Shown in pieces: positions 57,748 to 64,000 of a stretch of DNA of 64,000 nt. Each line of letters starts with the position of its first letter. The first letter of the stretch is position 1. Under the pieces are notes generated by a model. It was not told the origin of the DNA, did not search any database, and saw only the letters and a program-made list of their open reading frames with translations. The stretch spans positions 1 through 64,000 of the forward strand of contig NZ_CP020809.1 of the NCBI RefSeq assembly GCF_002157835.1, given 5' to 3'. The position numbers and the translations under genes were made by a program. The stretch comes from Mycobacterium dioxanotrophicus. GTDB taxonomy: Bacteria; Actinomycetota; Actinomycetes; Mycobacteriales; Mycobacteriaceae.

Positions 57748-58180
57748 CGCCATCAAGGACGTGTTCTCCAATCGGATTGTGGGCTATTCGATTGACTCGC
57801 GGATGAAGTCCTCGCTCGCGGTGGCCGCCCTGGAACATGCGGTGGCCTTACGCTCACCTGTTGCTACGATCGTCCATTCGGACAGGGGCAGTCAATTCAG
57901 GTCGCGAAAGTTCGTTCAAGCGCTGTCGCACAACGGGTTACATGGATCGATGGGCCGCGTCGGCGCGTGCGGTGACAACGCGGCCATGGAGTCGTTTTTC
58001 GCCCTTCTGCAGCGCAACGTGCTTGACCGGCGACGCTGGGCTACCCGAGCCGAACTGCGCCTGGCGATCGTGTCGTGGATCGAGCGGACCTACCATCGAC
58101 GCCGGCGCCAACGCGCAATCGGCAAGCTCACCCCGATAGAACTCGAACTGCTCCACACACCAGTCGCAACCGCGGCCTGA
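57748..58180 (+). mobile_element. IS3-family transposase, C-terminal fragment
   Basis: About 143 residues of the OrfB rve integrase core: IKDVFSNRIVGYSIDSRMKSSLAVAALEHAV, VHSDRGSQFRSRKF, SMGRVGACGDNAAMESFFALLQRNVLDRR and WIERTYHRRRRQRAIGKLTPIELE. The second Asp (HSDRGSQF) and Glu (MESFF) of the DDE triad are present; the first Asp and all of OrfA are gone. A candidate right end (GAACTCGGGGCAGTCCC, around 58206-58222) follows, with no paired left end. Confidence 0.85.
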
Positions 58181-58661
58181 AATTCACACCCCGCGAGTCA
58201 ACTGAACTCGGGGCAGTCCCTTTCGATCGGCGAACATGCTTCCGCAACGGAGGACAGCTCGCGTTCATGGCATGGTCCCATGACTGGCAGCTGCGGGCCT
58301 TGCCGGTCGAGCACCTCCTATCCGGTCATGGCTTTGCCGGTCCATGCACGTTGGGTGTGGGGCTCACCACCCGTGGGGTTGGCCCGTAGGAAATGAAGCG
58401 TTCCGTGAGACAGATGGCGCCGAAAGCACTGTGAGACAACAAGGAAAGCGGCGGGTCAGCGGCGCCGGCGATGTCGCCAAGCGTGAGAACCTACAACGTT
58501 CCGACGTTCCGCGTTGTCGATTCTCAAACTGCATATAATATTCTCAAGCGGACTGTCATCCGCTTGTCATTTTCAACATTGCAGTGAGACAAAGAACTAG
58601 GAATCCGTCGGTCACGCGAGGGCGCCCGAACAATGTTTCGTGGCCGCCTCACCACGTAAAC
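58181..58661. other. Gene-free stretch after the IS fragment
   Basis: 481 bp without a supportable gene. It contains recurrent GTGAGAC words (58403, 58431), a consensus TATAAT at 58534-58539 in an AT-rich pocket, and a perfect 8-bp inverted repeat CAAGCGGA/TCCGCTTG (58545-58552 and 58559-58566). Looks like mobile-element debris or foreign DNA. Confidence 0.6.
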
Positions 58662-59795
58662 CTAGGTTCGGCTCGTCGACGCAGGTCTGCAGGTCCCGCA
58701 CGTCTCGATCGGCCCAGGCAGCACGGTGGCCGCCCAGTGTTCGAGGTCGGCCAATCGGTCTGCGCAAATCTTCACGTACTGGCCCTCGGTCCACGAGGCG
58801 GCGCGCGGGCCCGGCCGGCTCACTGTCCAACAACTCGCACGGTGAATCCGTGCACCGGCAGGGGTGTGGCCGCGCACGATATTGATCACGTAGCCGTCGG
58901 GATGATCGGCGATCCAGGCCAAATAGCCGTCATCATCGTCACGGAACTCACGCGCATTCCCAAACACCGCAGCGGCCCCGGGTCGCACATCCGCTTGCGC
59001 CGAGTCATCAACGCTTGCTGAGCCGTTCGCGCCACGCGCGCCGGAGCTGGGCTGGTCTATGAGAACTGCATCGCCGACAAGGACGCGCCCGCGCGGGCTG
59101 ACGTGCATGCCGCCAGGTGCGGCATGGATGCCGATCACGACCTTGTTGCCGGCGCGCGGGTCGACCTCCACGTGCAGCCCCAGTTCTGTGATCCGGCCGT
59201 CGAGCGGGTGACTGGACCGGCCGGGATCGGTGCGACCCAAAATTGAATCAAGAGAGTCGATCGTCTGCTTCCACAAGTTCGGCCAGATCCGCTGCGGACC
59301 GACCACGAAGGACAACTCCAGCCTGACCGGCTGGCTCGTGGGCAGCGCCTGCGCGTCGGCAACGCCGGCCATGATCTGCTTCTGGGCGGGGCTACCACCG
59401 CGGCGACTCTCCCATGACGCGGTCGTTTCGACGACCAGAACATCCGCCGGCCCGATCACCTCGCGGGCAGAGTCCACGCGGACGTACGAGTGCGCAGCAT
59501 GTTCCTTGGTGCACCAGACCGACACCAACTCCCCGTCGAGCAAGCGCTTTGCGAGCGGGTAGGCGTAATTGTCGAGGTCGGCCTGGTCGAGTAAATCCCG
59601 ATCGGCCCGGCGCCCGACGTCCAGGCGTAACGTCCACGGGCCCGGGACTTTTGAAGCGGCGAGAAGATCTTCGGTGTCAATCAGATATTCGCGTAGTCGA
59701 ACCTGATCTGGATGAGCGGCCGCGTCCCAGGCCGCCAACCGCGGCGCGACACGCAACTGCAGGGCATCGTTCTCCGGGCGGGCAAACCAGCGCAT
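58662..59795 (-). CDS. Hypothetical protein of the accessory region
   Basis: 377 residues from ATG 59795 (TTG 59801 is possible). I do not recognise a named family. The N-terminal half has the phrase DQADLDNYAYPLAKRLLDGELVSVWCTKE, with the [DN]LDNYxxPLxxxL look of RusA-like resolvases (weak). The C-terminal 90 residues (DDDDGYLAWIADHPDGYVINIVRGHTPAGARIHRASCW... LEHWAATVLPGPIETCGTC) form a compact domain with conserved Trp, His and Cys, of a type seen in actinobacterial accessory proteins. TAGCTT 6 nt upstream of the ATG suggests a leaderless mRNA. Intact, unlike its left neighbours. Confidence 0.75.
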   Translation of the reverse strand: MRWFARPENDALQLRVAPRLAAWDAAAHPDQVRLREYLIDTEDLLAASKVPGPWTLRLDVGRRADRDLLDQADLDNYAYPLAKRLLDGELVSVWCTKEHAAHSYVRVDSAREVIGPADVLVVETTASWESRRGGSPAQKQIMAGVADAQALPTSQPVRLELSFVVGPQRIWPNLWKQTIDSLDSILGRTDPGRSSHPLDGRITELGLHVEVDPRAGNKVVIGIHAAPGGMHVSPRGRVLVGDAVLIDQPSSGARGANGSASVDDSAQADVRPGAAAVFGNAREFRDDDDGYLAWIADHPDGYVINIVRGHTPAGARIHRASCWTVSRPGPRAASWTEGQYVKICADRLADLEHWAATVLPGPIETCGTCRPASTSRT

Positions 59796-59801
59796 TGCCA
59801 A

Positions 59802-59807
59802 AAGCTA
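59802..59807 (-). promoter_or_regulatory. -10 element for the 58662-59795 gene
   Basis: TAGCTT (TANNNT) on the minus strand within TATAGCTTTTGG, 6 nt before ATG 59795. Confidence 0.5.
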
Positions 59808-60052
59808 TACCAGCGCTCCGACACGTCGGCCGTGAGGCGTTAGGCGGTCCTACGCTAAAACAGCTGTAAACCGGATTCGGTGCACGGACATCACAACTAG
59901 GTGGCCGTCAGACTGAAAGTGACACAGAGCTCAGAAAAATCTGGGGCGACATCCCATCAAAACGGAGCGATCAACCCAGTTCAGGGTCCTCGGGGCTGAC
60001 ACCGCGTTTGAGAACTGACACGCGTGCTGCTGAAGTGGTTCTCATCACCGAA

Positions 60053-60157
60053 CGTGGCGGAATCGCACAGATGGTGGCCGTGCGATGGCTGATCCTGGGG
60101 TTAAGAGACGCGCGAGTCCTTCAATCCAAGAGTGCGGCAACGGACATGGCCGATCAG
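60053..60157 (+). repeat. Imperfect long direct repeat, copy 2
   Basis: Aligns over its full length with copy 1 (55842-55950) with several small gaps, same orientation. No ORF runs through both copies in an equivalent frame. Confidence 0.6.
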
Positions 60158-60461
60158 GGGGCCATTATTGGGCCGTCGTGCGTCGGAGTTTATTGCGCGC
60201 CGCTTGGTCGGCGCGACAGTTCGATCTGTCCGCTCATCGCCCAGCCTCTGCGGGTCGGTTCCGGTGCAGCAGTCGGGGCCGTTGAAAGTCCACATCTGAC
60301 AGGACGGCAGCCCCGCCGGCGCACGCTGTGCTGGCGGCAAGTGTTGCATTGCACAACTGTCTGGCAACCGCCGCACCAATGGCTGCGAATTCGCTTGGAC
60401 CGCGCCAAGGTCACCACCACCGGCGCGTTCACTAGATACCATTTTTCTGGTTAGACGATAA

Positions 60462-60475
60462 CCCCCTGAAGGGGG
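60462..60475 (+). promoter_or_regulatory. RBS-sequestering hairpin
   Basis: CCCCC-TGAA-GGGGG immediately upstream of ATG 60481; the G-run is the only SD-like sequence (5-nt spacer). Pairing would hide the ribosome-binding site, so translation may be conditional. Confidence 0.5.
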
Positions 60476-60480
60476 CAAAC

Positions 60481-60765
60481 ATGTTACGAGCAGTGGCCGC
60501 CACGGTTCTAGTGGCAGCAACCGTCGGATTCCCGGCCGCCGAAGTGATTGCGGCGCACTCTGCGTACGCCGAGCAGCCGCACTCGACCGCTGACGCACAC
60601 GCGCCGCCATCTGGCTGCTATCCGCAAACTAAAAAGGGCAACTGCTACGAGCCCGGGGAATTCTGTCGTAGAAGTGACCATGGAGCATTCGGGGTGGCCG
60701 GTGACGGCGAGAGCATAGAGTGCAGCGACAACGACGGCTGGCGCTGGGAGCCGATCTCCGCCTAG
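60481..60765 (+). CDS. Small secreted cysteine-containing protein
   Basis: 94 residues. Signal peptide RAVAATVLVAATVGFPAAEVIA with a likely AxA-type cleavage near AYAEQP. The mature part is about 65 residues with four cysteines (SGCYPQTKKGNCYEPGEFCRRSD, IECSDNDGWRWEPI). This small-secreted pattern is common in mycobacteria. Function unknown. ATG 60481 follows a GC hairpin that contains the SD. Confidence 0.8.
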   Translation: MLRAVAATVLVAATVGFPAAEVIAAHSAYAEQPHSTADAHAPPSGCYPQTKKGNCYEPGEFCRRSDHGAFGVAGDGESIECSDNDGWRWEPISA

Positions 60766-60829
60766 ACATCATCTCCGACCCAAGGAACGTCGTCGCGTCG
60801 ATCTGTCGTGAAGGGTTCGGTGAAGATGT

Positions 60830-61432
60830 TCATTCCGCTGCGAAGATGCGCGTGAGCTGTCGATCGATGACGGCGACTGCTTCCTCTGATGTCCACTGGC
60901 CGAGCAAGACCTGGGCCTGCAGTCCTTCGGCTCCGGCGACGAGGAAGGCGCCTTCGGCGGCAGCGTCGATGTGTTGCGGTACCGCGCCGACTTCCTGTGC
61001 GCGAGTGATCAAGTCGGCCACCAGATTCGCAAGCTCCGGTGGTGCAACGCGCGCGACTGCGGCAAGGGCTGGTTCGACCAGAAAGCGGACGAAGTAGGCC
61101 GCATAGACCACATGCCGGTCGTGGCGCTGCGCGTCCAGTGGGAGCATCTCGAGCAGGACACCGCGCACAATCGCGCGCGTGCTCGGTGCCGCGCCAAGGC
61201 TGGCCATGCGGTCTTTGGCCTGTTGTTCGGCCTCGGCATTCAAGATTTCCAGCGCACCGAGCAACAACTGGTCCCTTGTGCCGAAGTAGTACTGCAGAAG
61301 CCGGGGGGAGACTCCCGCCTCGGCGGCCGCTCGTCGCAATGTGACCTGCTCTAGTCCACCGCGGATAGCCAAACGCCAGACAGCCTCGGCGATTTGGCGG
61401 CGCCGTTCATCATGATCCACCTGCCGCGGCAT
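60830..61432 (-). CDS. TetR-family transcriptional regulator
   Basis: 200 residues from ATG 61432, which has GGGAGC upstream. N-terminal HTH: DERRRQIAEAVWRLAIRGGLEQVTLRRAAAEAGVSPRLLQYYFGTRDQLL. The C-terminal helical ligand domain is of the BetI/TetR_C_6 look. Divergent from a small membrane protein, with a 44-bp palindromic region between that is the obvious operator. Confidence 0.94.
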   Translation of the reverse strand: MPRQVDHDERRRQIAEAVWRLAIRGGLEQVTLRRAAAEAGVSPRLLQYYFGTRDQLLLGALEILNAEAEQQAKDRMASLGAAPSTRAIVRGVLLEMLPLDAQRHDRHVVYAAYFVRFLVEPALAAVARVAPPELANLVADLITRAQEVGAVPQHIDAAAEGAFLVAGAEGLQAQVLLGQWTSEEAVAVIDRQLTRIFAAE

Positions 61433-61459
61433 CTGCTCCCTGTCATCCCGGTGTGCTTT

Positions 61460-61503
61460 GTGGTGCGATCGTAACAAAACGTGTTATGGTTCGATCGCAC
61501 CAC
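61460..61503. promoter_or_regulatory. TetR operator: 12-bp perfect inverted repeat
   Basis: GTGGTGCGATCG (61460-61471) and CGATCGCACCAC (61492-61503), with an inner TAACA/TGTTA pair (61472-61486). It lies between the divergent TetR (start 61432) and small membrane protein (start 61534). Symmetry and position fit autoregulation plus control of the neighbour. Confidence 0.85.
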
Positions 61504-61533
61504 GACATCGGCGCTACGAGGGAAGGGGAGTCG

Positions 61534-61752
61534 ATGGGTAACGTCTTCACGTTGGTCGGGGGCATGGTTCTGTTGGTGGTGGGCGCTCAGGGCGCGATTC
61601 GCCTGCTGGCCGATCATGACAATGCGGGCGTGTTGGGCTGGCTGCCAGGCGGATTCGCGGCACGACTGCTCGGGTACCTGCTCGTTGTGGCGGTTGGAGT
61701 GGTGCTCGCTCGTTCCGGTAAGCGACGGTCAGATCGGTCCGAGGCGGACTAA
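61534..61752 (+). CDS. Small two-TM membrane protein controlled by the TetR regulator
   Basis: 72 residues from ATG 61534 with SD GAAGGGGAG. Two hydrophobic helices (VFTLVGGMVLLVVGAQGAIRLL and LLGYLLVVAVGVVLA) and a basic/acidic tail. No family recognised. The long upstream open frame crosses the operator and is rejected. Confidence 0.8.
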   Translation: MGNVFTLVGGMVLLVVGAQGAIRLLADHDNAGVLGWLPGGFAARLLGYLLVVAVGVVLARSGKRRSDRSEAD

Positions 61753-61912
61753 CGATGCCGAAGGGGCACGAACGCTGGTGATGAAGCATGCAGTAGTCAA
61801 GTGCCAGTGGGAGTTTCGGGAGAGAAGTGAGATGAGTTCGGTAAACCGCTTCACTGACCAGTCGACAGGCGCACCGAAAGGTGTGCTCGTCTTCGCGTCG
61901 CCGCCCGGCGCG

Positions 61913-61918
61913 TAGCGT
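61913..61918 (+). promoter_or_regulatory. -10 element for the VOC gene
   Basis: TAGCGT (TANNNT), 8 nt before ATG 61927; no SD. Confidence 0.45.
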
Positions 61919-61926
61919 GCAGGCAT

Positions 61927-62343
61927 ATGGTCGACACTCCGCCTCGTCAAGCTGTGTATCCGAATCTCCGATACGTGGATCCTGGATCGGCGATCGAGTT
62001 TCTCACGGGCGCATTCGGATTCGAATTGCACTTTAAAACCGAAGCCGACGACAGTTCCGTGGAGCACGCGCAACTCAGCGTGGGCACGGATCTGATCTTC
62101 CTTGGTCGAGAGCATGGCAACAATCCATACAGCATGCATAGCCCGCTGATACTGCACGGCACCACGCACGCACTGTGTGTTTGGGTGGCGGACCACGCAC
62201 TCGACGAGCATCAGTCCCGCGCCGAGTCGGCTGGCGCCACGATCCTGAGCCGAATACATGATTCGCTGGCTTGAGTCAGGGAGTACACCTGCGCTGATCT
62301 AGAGGGACACATCTGGACGTTCAGCAGCTACGCGGGCGAATGA
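61927..62343 (+). pseudogene. VOC (glyoxalase/bleomycin-resistance) protein with a nonsense codon
   Basis: The first 115 residues (YPNLRYVDPGSAIEFLTGAFGFELHFKTEADDSSVEHAQLSVG) are a VOC domain. TGA at 62272-62274 replaces what is probably a Gly codon (GGA). The same frame then resumes with VREYTCADLEGHIWTFSSYAGE and a proper stop at 62341-62343. The normal C-terminal beta-strand and metal/ligand glutamate region are lost. Confidence 0.8.
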
Positions 62344-62583
62344 ATGGAGAGCGGGTGGCGCGCCGATGGCACCAACCCCACCACCATTAACCCCTGATCT
62401 CCGTCCAATGAAGTTCTTCGTTTGCCTGCGCTTTTCGCCCCGTCGATCACGCTTCGGAAGACAGGCGACGGGGTCAATGCTGTCCGGTAGGGGTCAGTCG
62501 TAGGAATTCAACCGGTTCCGGAGACAAACGTGGCGGAGTAAACGCTTCATGGAGCTCTGCCGGAAACTCTGCGAGCAGCACGG

Positions 62584-63972
62584 ATGAGCCGGGCAACGTC
62601 GACCTGTCAGTATCGGGGTGTGACCCCACCGTGCGATAAGGATGCGCCGCGGGCCAGTGCGCGGATCTCGTGGCCCGTGATGGTCCCGCTGCTTGTGGGG
62701 ATCCTCGCGCAGAGTCTCGCGGTGAGCATGATCAACACCGCCCTGCCGAAGCTGGCCCACGATCTCGGGATCGCTCCGGCGGACCAGTCGTGGGTCGTCA
62801 ACATTTACCCGCTCGCCGTGGGAGCTGCGATCGTGCCGGCCGCGCGGTGGGGTGACCGCTCCGGCCGCCGCCGCGCCCTGGTCGCTGGCATGACTGTCTT
62901 CGCGCTGCTCAGCGCGGTGGCCCCGGTACTGCCTGCCCCCGGACTGCTCGCAGCACGACTCGGCCTCGGCATCGCCGGCGCGCTCATCCTGGCGAACGTG
63001 GTGTCCACCATCGGCGCTGTGTTCAAGGGTCACGCCCGGACGATGGCGAACGGCCTTTGGGTTGCCGTGTTCGGTGCCGCCAACACGATTGGCCCGCTCG
63101 TCGGTGGCTACCTCACCGATCACTGGGGCTGGCAGTGGGTGTTCTGGATCTGCGTACCGATCGCGGCGATCGGCGCGCTCCTCACCCGGGCGACAGTGCC
63201 GAACACGCGGGCCTCGGTGCGGCCGGCGTGGCATCCGGGGTGGGTGATGGTCGCGGCGCTCGGGCTCGGCGTCACGGTATACGGCGTGCAACGCCTGCCG
63301 TTCGTACCGGTTGTCGGCGCCGTCGTCGGACTGGCCGGTGCGGTAGTTCTGACCGTGTTCCTGCGGGCCCAGCGACGGCTGCGGGATCCACTGCTGCGGG
63401 TGGACCTGTTCGGTGACCGGGGTTTCTCGGCGGCGGTGGCGACGATCGTCGTTTCGGCCGGGGTCACCCTCGGAGCGATCTATCTGACCAGCCTGCATCT
63501 GCAGAACGATCGGGGATGGTCGGCGTCGGCGACCGGCCTGGTACTGCTCTGGCAGGCGATCGCCACCACGATCGGCGGCATCGTGGCGCCCACGCTGGCC
63601 CGGATCGACCGCCGCGGCCTGGTCCTACCGGCGGCGCTGATCCTGCAGGCGGCCGGGCTGGCCTGGGCGGCAAGGGATCCGGCGGCGATCGGCCCGGCCC
63701 TGCTGCTGATCGGCGCGGGCTTCGGCGTCATCGGCACGCTCGGCACCACGGCGCTGTTCGTGGCAGCTCCCGCCGACGCGGTGTCCCAGGTGGGCGTGGT
63801 GCAAGAGGTGGCATTCGCGCTCGGCTCTGGCCTCGGCATCGCGGTGCTGGCGGCCCTCGCCGCATCGTCGGGTTACTCCGGTTCGCTGGCTGCCGCGGCT
63901 GTTGGGGTGACGGTGACGGCCGTGGTCGTCGCCCAGATCGGCAATCCGCTGGCTCCGGTCTCCAGCACCTGA
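62584..63972 (+). CDS. MFS transporter, DHA2 (14-TM) drug-efflux type
   Basis: 462 residues, about 14 hydrophobic segments. EmrB/QacA features: SMINTALPKLAHDLGIAPADQSWVVNIYPLAVGAAIVPAARWGDRSGRRR (motifs A and D1) and VFGAANTIGPLVGGYLTDHWGWQWVFWICVPIA (motif C). Probable proton-driven multidrug exporter. ATG 62584 is used; GTG 62620 is possible. No linked regulator on its own side. Confidence 0.92.
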   Translation: MSRATSTCQYRGVTPPCDKDAPRASARISWPVMVPLLVGILAQSLAVSMINTALPKLAHDLGIAPADQSWVVNIYPLAVGAAIVPAARWGDRSGRRRALVAGMTVFALLSAVAPVLPAPGLLAARLGLGIAGALILANVVSTIGAVFKGHARTMANGLWVAVFGAANTIGPLVGGYLTDHWGWQWVFWICVPIAAIGALLTRATVPNTRASVRPAWHPGWVMVAALGLGVTVYGVQRLPFVPVVGAVVGLAGAVVLTVFLRAQRRLRDPLLRVDLFGDRGFSAAVATIVVSAGVTLGAIYLTSLHLQNDRGWSASATGLVLLWQAIATTIGGIVAPTLARIDRRGLVLPAALILQAAGLAWAARDPAAIGPALLLIGAGFGVIGTLGTTALFVAAPADAVSQVGVVQEVAFALGSGLGIAVLAALAASSGYSGSLAAAAVGVTVTAVVVAQIGNPLAPVSST

Positions 63973-64000
63973 CCGGCCCCTTCACCGATCTATGAAGTGC

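Larger units (their letters stand above)
59808..60480. other. Gene-free stretch with repeat copy 2
   Basis: 673 bp. Short open frames here lack SD, family features and codon bias. It holds repeat copy 2 and, at its right end, the hairpin leader of the secreted-protein gene. Confidence 0.65.

Noticed and set aside
60008..60454. 148-codon plus-strand frame
   Set aside because: No SD, no recognisable domain, and it runs across repeat copy 2.

Overview
The window is a high-GC actinobacterial chromosome segment next to the replication origin. Gene content and protein sequences point to a Mycobacterium of the rapidly growing group (Mycolicibacterium). Markers are CwlM, MurJ fused to a pseudokinase, SigM with its anti-sigma factor, MutT4, Mtc28, PonA1, DnaB with inteins, and a glucosylglycerate hydrolase very close to the M. 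hassiacum enzyme. The species cannot be fixed from the sequence alone.

Layout. (1) 1-8181: dnaA on the minus strand, then rpmH-rnpA-yidD-yidC-jag-rsmG-parA-parB on the plus strand with two parS sites, then a GNAT-family protein. (2) 8227-14241: a block inserted into otherwise conserved core order. It holds a monooxygenase-like gene and a minus-strand operon encoding a 57-residue peptide built of 15-residue repeats, a TPR protein and an MFS transporter. Divergent from that operon are a receptor-like Ser/Thr kinase with an extracytoplasmic solute-binding domain and, overlapping it by 4 nt, an EmbR-like regulator with an FHA domain. This is the best candidate for an undescribed system. (3) 14254-26803: envelope and redox block (cwlM, trxA, trxB, anti-sigma factor, sigM, murJ, DUF6049, mutT4) and divergent pcnA. 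(4) 26822-55813: counterparts of M. tuberculosis Rv3906c, then Rv0036c through Rv0058. These include UPF0301, mtc28, leuS, ggh, an amino-acid ABC transporter, ino1, ponA1, rpsF-ssb-rpsR-rplI and dnaB carrying two inteins. (5) 55814-63972: an accessory, decaying region. It holds a frameshifted adenylate cyclase, a flavoprotein disulfide reductase cut by an IS3-family transposase fragment, an orphan hypothetical gene, a small secreted protein, a TetR regulator with a palindromic operator, a VOC gene with a nonsense codon and an MFS exporter. An imperfect repeat of about 105 bp lies at both 55842 and 60053.

How it works together. Regions 1, 3 and 4 are housekeeping: replication initiation, chromosome segregation, RNase P and ribosomal proteins, membrane insertion, cell-wall synthesis control and the replicative helicase. 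Many core genes have a TANNNT -10 element 6-8 nt before the start codon, as expected for leaderless mycobacterial mRNAs. Possible broken genes outside region 5 are a lipoprotein gene at 41609 (in-frame TGA) and the cytoplasmic tail of ponA1 (apparent -1 frameshift).
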